From: Rhodococcus sp. KRD197
GTDB lineage: Bacteria; Actinomycetota; Actinomycetes; Mycobacteriales; Mycobacteriaceae
Reading direction: 5' to 3'
Assembly (NCBI RefSeq): GCF_017168235.1
Contig: NZ_JABFAO010000015.1
Location: forward strand, 152,823 to 216,822
Length of the DNA: 64,000 nt
A program made the translations under genes and the position numbers. The first letter of the stretch is position 1. Each line of letters begins with the position of its first letter. Shown in pieces: positions 45,076 to 53,435 of this stretch. The notes under the pieces were generated by a model that saw only the letters and a list, made by a program, of their open reading frames with translations, ran no database searches and was not told the origin of the DNA.

Positions 45076-45855
45076 ATGAGCGCACCCACCCTCGACAAGC
45101 CAGATCAGTCATCGGAGCCGCCCGTGCCGAACGGCGCGGTCATGGTGACGCTCAAGATCGCTCGCTTCAACCCGGAGAGCGGTGACGGTCAGCGCTGGGA
45201 CAGCTTCCAGGTACCGACGCTGCCGACCGACCGACTCCTGAACCTGCTGCACTACGTCAAGGGTTACCTCGACGGCACGCTGACGTTCCGGCGGTCCTGC
45301 GCTCACGGTGTGTGCGGTAGCGACGCGATGCGGATCAACGGCGTCAACCGTCTTGCCTGCAAGGTGCTCATGCGCGACATGCTGCCGAAGGACTCGTCGA
45401 AGACGCTGACCATCACGATCGAGCCAATCCGCGGGTTGCCGGTCGAGAAGGATCTCATCGTCGACATGGAGCCCTTCTTCGAGGCATTCCGCGCCGTCAA
45501 GCCCTTCCTCATCACCAGCGGCAACGAGCCGACGCGTGAGCGAATCCAGAGCCAGGCCGACCGGGCACGGTTCGACGACACGACCAAGTGCATTCTGTGT
45601 GCGTGCTGTACCACCTCGTGCCCCGTCTACTGGAGCGACGGAAGCTACTTCGGGCCCGCAGCAATCGTCAACGCACACCGTTTCATCTTCGACAGTCGCG
45701 ATGAAGGTGCTTCCGAGCGACTGGACATCCTCAACGACGTCGAAGGAGTCTGGCGTTGCCGGACCACCTTCAACTGCACCGACGCATGCCCCCGCGGCAT
45801 CCAGGTGACCAAGGCTATCCAGGAAGTCAAGCGCGCGTTGTTGTTCGCTCGCTAG
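45076..45855 (+). CDS. sdhB: Succinate dehydrogenase iron-sulphur subunit
   Basis: A 259-residue subunit. [2Fe-2S] ligands are in RRSCAHGVCGSDAMRING; the [4Fe-4S]/[3Fe-4S] ligands in CILCACCTTSCPVYW and FNCTDACPRGIQVTKAI. It starts one base after sdhA stops. A strong inverted repeat 15 bases past its stop is the probable operon terminator, also facing the convergent glpD. Confidence 0.96.
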   Translation: MSAPTLDKPDQSSEPPVPNGAVMVTLKIARFNPESGDGQRWDSFQVPTLPTDRLLNLLHYVKGYLDGTLTFRRSCAHGVCGSDAMRINGVNRLACKVLMRDMLPKDSSKTLTITIEPIRGLPVEKDLIVDMEPFFEAFRAVKPFLITSGNEPTRERIQSQADRARFDDTTKCILCACCTTSCPVYWSDGSYFGPAAIVNAHRFIFDSRDEGASERLDILNDVEGVWRCRTTFNCTDACPRGIQVTKAIQEVKRALLFAR

Positions 45856-45870
45856 ACTCCTCCCCCTTCG

Positions 45871-45921
45871 GCATGAATGGGCCATTGCAACGGTTAGACA
45901 GTTGCAATGGCCCATTCATGC
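45871..45921. terminator. Perfect long inverted repeat, likely bidirectional terminator
   Basis: Two exactly complementary 21-base arms (45871-45891 and 45901-45921) with a 9-base loop, lying between the convergent sdhB and glpD. There is no downstream T-run, so it may act as an intrinsic terminator of the actinobacterial type without a U-tail. It could also be a mobile palindromic repeat. Confidence 0.75.
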
Positions 45922-45974
45922 GTCCAGGGGATGCGTCCAGGGGACGGTCAGGATGCGTCCAGGGGACAGTCAGG
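45918..45974 (+). repeat. Three short direct repeats next to the inverted repeat
   Basis: ATGCGTCCAGGGG occurs at 45918-45930, 45931-45943 and 45953-45965; the last two are each followed by ACNGTCAGG. The third unit runs into the last codons of glpD, whose stop is at 45970-45972. Confidence 0.8.
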
Positions 45975-47676
45975 CCACGCCCAACCGGACGTCCGGGGCG
46001 CCGAGCCGGGCTGCATCGGCGGTGTCGTCATCGAGTTGCTGCTGTGAATCCCGTTCTGCCAGCACCCGTAGCCGATAGTGCTCGATCTCCTCGGCCACGT
46101 GCCGCTCGTCCCAGCCCAGGACCGGTGCCACGAGGCGCGCGACCTCAGCAGCTGCCGCGTCGCCGCGGTCCGGCACCTCGATGGAAATGCGGGTACGACG
46201 AGTCAGAATGTCGTCGAGATGCTGCGCCCCTTCGTGACTCGCCGCATAGACCACCTCGACGCGCAAGTACTCGGGCGCACTGTCCAGAGGCTTGCCCAGC
46301 TCCGGATCTGCCTCGATCAACTCCAGCAGTTCGTTGATCAGCGTGCCGTACCGACCGAGCAGGTGCTCGATGCGTGAGACCCGCATGCCGGCGCGCTCGG
46401 CCGTCAGATTGCGCGAGTTGTAGGCACCGAGGTAGCCCTCGGCACCGACGAGTGGGATGTTCTCGGTGACGCACTTGGGCACGTTCCGCTCGAGCCCGTG
46501 CACCGCGGCGTCGACTGCGTCCTTGGCCATCACGCGGTAGGTGGTGTACTTGCCACCGGCGATGACAGTCAGGCCACGTACGGGACTCGACACCGCATGT
46601 TCACGGGAAAGCTTACTGGTGGAATCGGATTCACCGAACAGCAATGGTCGAAGACCCGCGTACACGCCGACGACGTCCTCGTGATCGAGTGGGTCGGCCA
46701 ACAACTTGTTGACGTGCCCGAGGATGTAGTCGATGTCGCTGCGGCTCGCAGCAGGATGCGCCAGGTCGAGCTTCCAATCGGTATCGGTGGTGCCGATGAT
46801 CCAGTGACTACCCCACGGAATGACGAACAGCAGGGACTTCTCGGTCCGGGTGATGATGCCGGTGGCACTGTTGATTCGATTGCGCGGCACCACCAGGTGG
46901 ACGCCCTTCGATGCGCGGACCTGAAACTGTCCTCGGCCACCGACCATCTGCTGAACCTCGTCGGTCCACACTCCAGCCGCATTGATGACCTGCTTCGCCC
47001 GCACTTCGAAGGAGCGACCGGTTTCGAGATCGCACGCGAGGACGCCGACCACCTTGTCGTCCTCCCGCAGGAAACCGGTGACACGAGTGCTGTTGGCGCA
47101 CAACGCTCCATATGCCGCTGCAGTGCGGGCGAGCATCATGGTGTGACGTGCGTCGTCGACCTGTCCTTCGTAGAACTTCACCGCACCGCGGATGGCCGAG
47201 CTCTTGCCGGACGGAAACGATTCGAGGGTCTTCTTCTTGCCGAGGTGCTTGTGGTGACCCGGTACGCCACGTCCGGCACCCATGACGTCGTACACACCGA
47301 TACCGAGCCCGACGTACCCGCGGTCGATGATCTTTTCGAGCGGGTAGATGAAGGGAACCGGACGAGCCAGGTGCGGACACAACGTGTTCAGCACCAAAGA
47401 ACGCTCCTTCAGTGCCTCGAACACCAGTGAGAAATTGAACTGCTCGAGGTACCGCAGACCGCCGTGGAAGAGCTTGCTCGAGCGGCTGGAGGTGCCGGCT
47501 GCGTAGTCACGAGCCTCGAGCAAACCGACCTTCAACCCACGTGTCACAGCATCCAGTGCTGTGCCCGCGCCGACGACCCCGCCGCCGATGACCAGAATGT
47601 CGAGCTCCTCGGATTCCATTCGGGCGAGGGACTCGGTACGTGCCGCCGGCGACAGCACCGTCGTGGTAGAACTCAT
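45970..47676 (-). CDS. glpD: Glycerol-3-phosphate dehydrogenase, operon paralogue
   Basis: A 568-residue FAD enzyme closely similar to the product at 21845-23611: [60 protein letters not shown]. It is the last gene of glpF-glpK-glpD; its ATG overlaps the glpK stop (ATGA). It completes glycerol use: uptake by GlpF, phosphorylation by GlpK, oxidation to dihydroxyacetone phosphate. The C-terminal codons run into the repeat described at 45918-45974. Confidence 0.94.
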   Translation of the reverse strand: MSSTTTVLSPAARTESLARMESEELDILVIGGGVVGAGTALDAVTRGLKVGLLEARDYAAGTSSRSSKLFHGGLRYLEQFNFSLVFEALKERSLVLNTLCPHLARPVPFIYPLEKIIDRGYVGLGIGVYDVMGAGRGVPGHHKHLGKKKTLESFPSGKSSAIRGAVKFYEGQVDDARHTMMLARTAAAYGALCANSTRVTGFLREDDKVVGVLACDLETGRSFEVRAKQVINAAGVWTDEVQQMVGGRGQFQVRASKGVHLVVPRNRINSATGIITRTEKSLLFVIPWGSHWIIGTTDTDWKLDLAHPAASRSDIDYILGHVNKLLADPLDHEDVVGVYAGLRPLLFGESDSTSKLSREHAVSSPVRGLTVIAGGKYTTYRVMAKDAVDAAVHGLERNVPKCVTENIPLVGAEGYLGAYNSRNLTAERAGMRVSRIEHLLGRYGTLINELLELIEADPELGKPLDSAPEYLRVEVVYAASHEGAQHLDDILTRRTRISIEVPDRGDAAAAEVARLVAPVLGWDERHVAEEIEHYRLRVLAERDSQQQLDDDTADAARLGAPDVRLGVA

Positions 47677-49190
47677 TCTTCATCAACCCAATCCAAAGTT
47701 CGCGTTACTGCTTTCTTCCATCCGGCGTAGAGCTTTGCCCGTTGGTCCTCGTCCATCGACGGTGTCCAGGTCTTGTCCTCGGCCCAGTTCTCGCGAATGT
47801 CCTCTTCGCTCGCCCAGTAGCCGACGGCCAGTCCGGCAGCGTATGCCGCTCCGAGAGCCGTGGTTTCGGCAACCACGGGCCGCACCACGTCGACACCCAG
47901 AATGTCCGCCTGAAACTGCATCGACAGCTCGTTGACGACCATGCCACCGTCGACCTTGAGTACTTCGAGATCGACACCGGAGTCGGCATTCATGGCTTCG
48001 ATGACCTCACGCGTCTGATACGCGGTGGCCTCGAGAACCGCCCGTGCGAGATGGCCTTTGTTGACGAAGCGAGTCAAACCCACGATGGCACCGCGCGCGT
48101 CGGCCCGCCAGTGCGGTGCGAACAGGCCCGAGAACGCGGGCACGAAGTAGGCACCGCCGTTGTCCTCCACCGAGCGGGCATCGGTCTCGATGTCTGCAGC
48201 GTCGGAGATCATGCCCAGGTTGTCGCGAAGCCATTGCACCAATGAGCCGGTGACGGCGATGGACCCTTCGAGTGCGTACACCGTCGGTTGGTCACCGATT
48301 TTGTAGCAGACCGTCGTCAGCAGTCCGTTCTTGCTCATCACCTTTTCGGTACCGGTGTTGAGGAGCACGAAATTGCCTGTGCCGTACGTATTCTTGGCCT
48401 CACCCGGGGACAGGCACGCCTGGCCGAATGTTGCTGCCTGCTGATCGCCCAGGATGCCTGCGATGGGTACATCACGGAAGGGTCCACGTTCGCGGCCGGT
48501 GCCGTACACCTCGGAACTGGACTTGATCTCGGGCAGCATGGAGAGCGGGATACCCATGTCGGCGCAGATGCCCTCGTCCCACTGCAGGGTGTCGAGGTCC
48601 ATCAGGAGGGTGCGAGAGGCGTTGGTCGGATCGGTGTAGTGCAGGCCCCCGTCCGTGCCGCCCGTCATGTTCCACAGGACCCAGGTGTCCATGTTGCCGA
48701 AACAGAGCTCGCCCGCTTCTGCCTTGTCGCGGGCGCCGTCGACGTTGTCGAGGATCCACTTCACCTTCGGTCCGGAAAAGTAGGTGGCCAAGGGGAGTCC
48801 GGTCGTGGCGGTGTACTTGTTGGCGTCACCGCCCCCGAGGGCCGTCGCGATTCGGTCGGTACGGGTGTCCTGCCAGACGATGGCGTTGTAGATCGGCTTG
48901 CCGCTCTTGCGGTCCCACACCAGCGCCGTTTCGCGCTGGTTGGTGATACCCACGGCGGCAATGTCCTTGCCCGTCAGGTCGGCTGCAGCCATGGCACCTG
49001 CCGCAACGGCTCGTACGTTGTCCCAGATCTCCGCAGCGTCGTGCTCGACCCACCCTGCCTGCGGAAAGATCTGTCGATGCTCTTTCTGATCGGAGGCGAT
49101 GACGGTGCCCGCGTGATCGAAGATCATGCAACGTGAGGACGTCGTCCCCTGATCGATCGCGGCGATGTACTGCCCTGTCGTGTCGGTCAT
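47673..49190 (-). CDS. glpK: Glycerol kinase
   Basis: A 505-residue FGGY kinase forming sn-glycerol-3-phosphate from glycerol and [18 protein letters not shown] is the phosphate loop, [20 protein letters not shown] the glycerol region, and [20 protein letters not shown] the C-terminal signature. The length is typical. It overlaps glpF upstream and glpD downstream by 4 bases each, so the three proteins are tightly co-translated. Confidence 0.96.
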   Translation of the reverse strand: MTDTTGQYIAAIDQGTTSSRCMIFDHAGTVIASDQKEHRQIFPQAGWVEHDAAEIWDNVRAVAAGAMAAADLTGKDIAAVGITNQRETALVWDRKSGKPIYNAIVWQDTRTDRIATALGGGDANKYTATTGLPLATYFSGPKVKWILDNVDGARDKAEAGELCFGNMDTWVLWNMTGGTDGGLHYTDPTNASRTLLMDLDTLQWDEGICADMGIPLSMLPEIKSSSEVYGTGRERGPFRDVPIAGILGDQQAATFGQACLSPGEAKNTYGTGNFVLLNTGTEKVMSKNGLLTTVCYKIGDQPTVYALEGSIAVTGSLVQWLRDNLGMISDAADIETDARSVEDNGGAYFVPAFSGLFAPHWRADARGAIVGLTRFVNKGHLARAVLEATAYQTREVIEAMNADSGVDLEVLKVDGGMVVNELSMQFQADILGVDVVRPVVAETTALGAAYAAGLAVGYWASEEDIRENWAEDKTWTPSMDEDQRAKLYAGWKKAVTRTLDWVDEE

Positions 49191-50047
49191 AGCTTCTCTC
49201 CTGATGTCTGAGCGACTGCGGGTTCCGGGAGTCGAGACGGCGCCTCGGGCGTCGCACCTAGTTCTTTGCGCAGGTTCTTTCCGATGAGCAGGTCGTACAG
49301 GAACACTCCTATCGGCCCGCCCACGAGTGGCCCGAGGATCGGGACCCAGAAGTACAGGCTTCCGTATTGATCACGCCACGCCCCACCGTATCCGGTGAAA
49401 TACGACGCGAGGCGGGGTCCGAAATCTCGGGCTGGATTGATCGCGTAGCCAGCATTGGTGGCCCAGGCGAATCCGATGGCGACGACGATGAGTCCGACGA
49501 TGAAGGGCGCCAGGTTCGCCCTCGGTGCGGTGCCGAGCGAATCCGTCACCGCCACAATCAGGAACAGCAGTATTGCAGTGCCGATGATCTGGTCGATCAG
49601 CGCCGAGCTCACGCTGACCGGCAGCGTGCCGTTACCGGGAAGCGTCGAGAAGATCGTCTGCGTGGCGGTGGTGTGACCGGGGTCGATCGCATTGATCATG
49701 TCGTTGTAGTTCCAGCGGACGAGTAGGGCTGCGACGAACGCACCCGCTGTCTGCGCCAGAACGTAAGGTGCCACCCGCCACCACTCGAAACCGCGGAAGA
49801 GCGCGAAGGCGAACGTCACGGCGGGGTTCAGGTGTGCGCCCGTGATTCGACCCGCGACGTAGATGCCGAACATCACTCCCAGGCCCCATCCCCACGCGAT
49901 GGAATCGTGTCCGCCGAGGCTGCCGTCGGCGCCGCCCGAGACAACCTGTGCGACGACACCCGCGCCGAAAAGAATCAGAATCATCGTGCCGGCGAACTCG
50001 GCGGCCATCTGCGCCGGCAGTCCCCACTCCGCGTCCTTACCCGTCAT
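49187..50047 (-). CDS. glpF: Glycerol uptake facilitator (aquaglyceroporin)
   Basis: A 286-residue MIP channel with six helices and both half-helix motifs: HLNPAVTFA (Asn74) and [11 protein letters not shown]. The Asp after the second NPA is the mark of glycerol-permeable aquaglyceroporins. The protein ends with a Pro/Glu-rich cytoplasmic tail. ATG 50047 with TTGGAGG upstream; longer frames run into the regulatory region. Confidence 0.94.
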   Translation of the reverse strand: MTGKDAEWGLPAQMAAEFAGTMILILFGAGVVAQVVSGGADGSLGGHDSIAWGWGLGVMFGIYVAGRITGAHLNPAVTFAFALFRGFEWWRVAPYVLAQTAGAFVAALLVRWNYNDMINAIDPGHTTATQTIFSTLPGNGTLPVSVSSALIDQIIGTAILLFLIVAVTDSLGTAPRANLAPFIVGLIVVAIGFAWATNAGYAINPARDFGPRLASYFTGYGGAWRDQYGSLYFWVPILGPLVGGPIGVFLYDLLIGKNLRKELGATPEAPSRLPEPAVAQTSGEKL

Positions 50048-50086
50048 CTTCGAGCCTCCAAGAATTGGTGATGCACGCCACATTGG

Positions 50087-50115
50087 GTGCAAATGCCACG
50101 GTAGATCGCTTGCAC
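50087..50115. promoter_or_regulatory. Accessory inverted half-sites in the glp control region
   Basis: GTGCAA (50087-50092) and TTGCAC (50110-50115) are inverted copies with 17 bases between them, sharing the TGCA core of the perfect palindrome at 50132-50145. They lie 40-68 bases upstream of glpF and could be secondary operators. Confidence 0.45.
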
Positions 50116-50131
50116 TATCTTTCAAAGCTGG

Positions 50132-50145
50132 TGCACATATGTGCA
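50132..50145. promoter_or_regulatory. Perfect 14-base palindrome, likely operator of the SorC-type regulator
   Basis: TGCACATATGTGCA lies between divergent glpF and the regulator gene and overlaps the probable -35 region of the regulator promoter. It could therefore serve autoregulation and glpFKD control. Confidence 0.65.
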
Positions 50146-50154
50146 AAACGGACC

Positions 50155-50160
50155 TACACT
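50155..50160 (+). promoter_or_regulatory. Candidate -10 element (TACACT) for the regulator gene
   Basis: TACACT with 7 bases to GTG 50168; the same hexamer and spacing occur at the left edge of the window. Confidence 0.5.
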
Positions 50161-50167
50161 GATCCTT

Positions 50168-51148
50168 GTGTCCGAGCCAGGCCCTCTACCGGAAACCGAT
50201 CTGCGGATCGGCCATGCCACGCAGGCCGCTCGGCTGTACTACTTCCAGGACATGACGATGGCGGCAATCGGTCGCGAGCTGGGCGTATCTCGTTCGACGG
50301 TGTCGCGGCTCATCACGTTCGCACGAGCGTCGGGACTCGTGGAAATCAAGGTCTCCACACCTCTCGGGCAGGCGCCCCGCATCGAGCAAGCATTCGCCGA
50401 TCGGTACGACATTCGTGCACACGTCGTGCCTGTCTCGGAAACCGTCGACGACTTGCAGCGGCTCGACCGCGTTGCCACGTTCGCCGGTCGATTGCTGACG
50501 TCGTACGTCGAGTCGGACATGGTCATGGGAGTCGCCTGGGGAACCACCGTCAGCGCGGTCAGCCGCAAGCTCGCTCCCAAACGCACCCACAACTCGCACG
50601 TCGTTCAACTCAACGGTGCGGCCAACACCCGCACCACAGGGGTGTCCTACGCAACCGACATCATCAGGACTTTTGCAGACGCGTACGGCGCTGCGGCGCA
50701 GGGATTTCCCGTACCGGCGTTCTTCGACTACCCCGAGACACGCGCGCACCTGTGGCGCGAAAGAAGCATCAAACGCGTCCTCGAGCTACAGGACCGCATG
50801 GATCTGGCGGTGTTCTCCATCGGTGTCGTCGGCGGCGCGGTACCCAGTCACGTCTACAGCGCCGGCTACCTCGAACGCGGCGATCGCGCCGAACTCGAGC
50901 GCGACGGCGTCGTCGGCGACATCGCGACGGTATTCCTGCGGTCCGATGGCAGCTACGACCGCATTGCCCTCAACGCCCGATCGAGCGGCCCCAGTCTCGA
51001 CCGACTCAAAGCAGTCCCCCGCCGTCTCTGCATCATCGCCGGCGAGTCCAAGATCGATGCGCTGAACGCGGCGCTGAAAGGCGGCTTGATCACCGACCTG
51101 GTGATCGACGACATCAGTGCCGCGGCGTTGGTGATGCGCTCACTGTGA
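50168..51148 (+). CDS. SorC/DeoR-family sugar-binding transcriptional regulator of glycerol genes
   Basis: A 326-residue regulator. The N-terminal HTH is TMAAIGRELGVSRSTVSRLI at residues 30-49; the rest is a Sugar-bind (SorC) domain, with VMGVAWGTTVSAVS and the C-terminal GGLITDLVIDDISAAALV. Such domains bind phosphorylated sugars; glycerol-3-phosphate or dihydroxyacetone phosphate is an obvious candidate here because it is divergent from glpFKD. GTG 50168 is chosen; it has no Shine-Dalgarno but a TACACT 7 bases upstream. Confidence 0.88.
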   Translation: MSEPGPLPETDLRIGHATQAARLYYFQDMTMAAIGRELGVSRSTVSRLITFARASGLVEIKVSTPLGQAPRIEQAFADRYDIRAHVVPVSETVDDLQRLDRVATFAGRLLTSYVESDMVMGVAWGTTVSAVSRKLAPKRTHNSHVVQLNGAANTRTTGVSYATDIIRTFADAYGAAAQGFPVPAFFDYPETRAHLWRERSIKRVLELQDRMDLAVFSIGVVGGAVPSHVYSAGYLERGDRAELERDGVVGDIATVFLRSDGSYDRIALNARSSGPSLDRLKAVPRRLCIIAGESKIDALNAALKGGLITDLVIDDISAAALVMRSL

Positions 51149-51163
51149 GTTCCCGACGCACAA

Positions 51164-51841
51164 TCAGGTGGTGCGGCGAAGGCCCGCGCTGAGCCATCCC
51201 GATATGCGTGGAACGACGGCGACCAGATCCGGCGCGACTTCGGTGTCGAGAAGGTCCGAGGCCAGCTGGCGCGCAGCGTAAACGGATGCGACGAAGACTT
51301 CCGCTGGCAGGTCTGGATCCAACGTGGCGTCGGTGTCGCACTGGCGTCGATGTTCCGCATGCAGAACTGCAGCGAGCCCATGGAGAGCGGCGCGGCGACG
51401 GTCACGAGCGATTCTTCCGGCGGCATCCATCTCGACCTGGAAGGCCCGCGCAACCACCAGGTCACTCTGCAGCGTCGTCAAATAGGCGATGAGGATTCGA
51501 GTGACGTCGGCTTCGATATCGCCGTATGCCAGATGGGCAATCATTTTCTGGGTGAGCACGGTGATGAACCGCTCGTAGGCCGCGTCCGCGCACTGCTCCT
51601 TGTCCTCGAAGCATTCATAGAATGACGAGCGAGAGACCTTCGATCGGGCGACCACTTCCTTCACGCCGGTAGCTGCGTACCCGTGCGCGGCCACGAGCTC
51701 GGTGAACGCGATCATCAAACGCTCGCGATTGATATCGAGTACGGCCTCGCGGTCGAGTCCGTGCGGTCCACGGGGCAGCTTCGGTGGAACGGTGAAGAAG
51801 ATTCCGTCGGTGATGGAGGGAATGTGCTCGGAGTTGTGCAA
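51164..51841 (-). CDS. TetR-family transcriptional regulator
   Basis: A 225-residue regulator with an HTH of the form AHGYAATGVKEVVARSKVSR plus SSFYECFEDKEQCADAAYER, about residues 52-90, and an all-helical C-terminal domain. The start is uncertain: the only start codon giving the full N-terminus is TTG 51841, which has no Shine-Dalgarno. It is divergent from the M28-like and lipase genes across 79 bases, which contain GTACG-N4-CGTAC, so these secreted hydrolases are the probable targets. Confidence 0.82.
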   Translation of the reverse strand: MHNSEHIPSITDGIFFTVPPKLPRGPHGLDREAVLDINRERLMIAFTELVAAHGYAATGVKEVVARSKVSRSSFYECFEDKEQCADAAYERFITVLTQKMIAHLAYGDIEADVTRILIAYLTTLQSDLVVARAFQVEMDAAGRIARDRRRAALHGLAAVLHAEHRRQCDTDATLDPDLPAEVFVASVYAARQLASDLLDTEVAPDLVAVVPRISGWLSAGLRRTT

Positions 51842-51872
51842 TTGCTGGCGGATCGGACCATCTCCTAGTAGC

Positions 51873-51886
51873 GTACGTTCGCGTAC
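51873..51886. promoter_or_regulatory. Short inverted repeat, candidate TetR site
   Basis: GTACG-TTCG-CGTAC between the divergent TetR gene and the M28-like gene; GCGTAC is also repeated directly at 51871-51876 and 51881-51886. Confidence 0.45.
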
Positions 51887-51920
51887 TTAACTCACTGTCA
51901 CACCGAATCGAGGAGAAGCT

Positions 51921-53435
51921 GTGCAGCTTCGTCGTTCGATAATGCCCGCCACAGCCATAGCGCTCACGGTTGCGGTCACGTCCCTGCTTGCACCCGTCAC
52001 CGCGGCCGGGGACCCAACCTGGCCACTGAGCACCGATTCGATCATGAGCACCGTCACCGACCTTACCGAAATGGCGCCGCGCGCAACCGGTTCACCGGGT
52101 GGAGCCCGCGCCGCTGACTATGTTCAGGAACGTTTCACCGCCGCCGGCCTGCAGGTACACGTCGAGGAAAACTCTTCATACGATTGGATTGCCTCCGATC
52201 ATGCCTTGCACGTGGGCGCGTCCCGCATCGACGCCAATCCCGTCTCGCACTCGTTCATCGGTGCCGACGCTCGCGCGAGCTACCGCACCACCGGGCCGGA
52301 CGGGCTCGAGGCAGAGGTCGTCGACATCGGCCGCGGAGACGGATCCGGCGTCGACATGAGCGGCAAGATCGTTCTTTTCGACCTGTCCTTCTATCTTCCC
52401 CTGGTCGGTCTACTACCGCTCGCCGAACACATCAACGACCCGGACGGGATGCGCTTCGACCCCGACACCCTGCTGTCCGCCAACCCCTACCTCACCTCGC
52501 TCGAATCGACGGTACGCACCGCCATGGCGGGAGGCGCTGTCGGTTTCATCGGCGTACTTGCGGACTACTTCGATTCCAACCGCTACCACAACGAGTACTA
52601 CCGCAGACTGGCGGTCACCCTGCCCGGAATGTGGGTGACGGCGAAAGACGGTGCGGCATTGCGTACCTCGCTGCCCGGCAACGGCAATCGAGCGCGGATC
52701 GATCTCACCGTCGATCGCCGTGAGGTGACGGCACGAACGGTGGTCGGCATGCTCCCGGGCCGCACGAACGACACCGTCATGGTTCAGTCCCACCACGATT
52801 CGGTAGGACCCGGTGCCGTAGAGGATGCCACCGGAACAGCTGAGGTGATCGCCTTGGCCGAACACTACGGTGCCCTTGCCACACAACCCGGCTACGAGCC
52901 ACGCGAGAAGTCGCTGATGTTCGTCACGTTCGACACCCACTTCACCGGCTATCAAGCGCATATGGCGTTCGTGGACAAGTACATCACGTCGCCGAGTACC
53001 CCCTGGCGCATCGTCGCGAACGCAACGATCGAACACGTGGGCAAACATGCCCGTAAGAACGTCGACGGCACCCTCGTCACCCTCGACGTCCCCGAGCCGA
53101 AGGGAGTCTTCGAAACCGTCAACCTGGGCCTGAAACTCGACATGGCCGACGCGCTTGCACGCAATGACGTGAGGGCGACGACGATGCTCAACGGCGCTCC
53201 CTTCGACTATTTCCGCCTGGGTGTTCCCACTGACGCCTCGTTCGTCCTCGCCGCAGGTATTCCCACCATCAGCTTCATCGCCGGCCCGCTCTACATGTAC
53301 GACGACGCCGACACCATCGACAAGGTCGATCGCAGCCAACTGACTCCCGTCGCACTGTTCTTCCGCGACATGCTCGACCGGATCGACCGCGAGCCGAGCG
53401 ACTCCATCGGACTCATACCTGCGGGGATACGGTGA
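51921..53435 (+). CDS. Secreted M28-like peptidase with altered metal site
   Basis: A 504-residue exported protein: signal peptide MQLRRSIMPATAIALTVAVT through about residue 30 (VTAAG). A PA-like insert spans about 90-230 (GVDMSGKIVLFDLSFY). The M28 core has SHHDSVGPGAVEDATGTAEV, with His292-Asp294-type and Asp302 zinc ligands. The usual Glu-Glu (FDAEE) reads FDTHF, His340-Phe341, so the general base and one ligand are missing. IEHVGKH replaces the usual Asp-containing segment. It may be an inactive or altered-specificity homologue. GTG 51921 with AGGAG upstream; it overlaps the lipase gene by 4 bases. Confidence 0.8.
   Translation: MQLRRSIMPATAIALTVAVTSLLAPVTAAGDPTWPLSTDSIMSTVTDLTEMAPRATGSPGGARAADYVQERFTAAGLQVHVEENSSYDWIASDHALHVGASRIDANPVSHSFIGADARASYRTTGPDGLEAEVVDIGRGDGSGVDMSGKIVLFDLSFYLPLVGLLPLAEHINDPDGMRFDPDTLLSANPYLTSLESTVRTAMAGGAVGFIGVLADYFDSNRYHNEYYRRLAVTLPGMWVTAKDGAALRTSLPGNGNRARIDLTVDRREVTARTVVGMLPGRTNDTVMVQSHHDSVGPGAVEDATGTAEVIALAEHYGALATQPGYEPREKSLMFVTFDTHFTGYQAHMAFVDKYITSPSTPWRIVANATIEHVGKHARKNVDGTLVTLDVPEPKGVFETVNLGLKLDMADALARNDVRATTMLNGAPFDYFRLGVPTDASFVLAAGIPTISFIAGPLYMYDDADTIDKVDRSQLTPVALFFRDMLDRIDREPSDSIGLIPAGIR

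Noticed and set aside
43443-45098. 551-residue open frame antisense to sdhA
   Set aside because: It mirrors the codon structure of sdhA, a certain gene; no domain, start site or context supports it.
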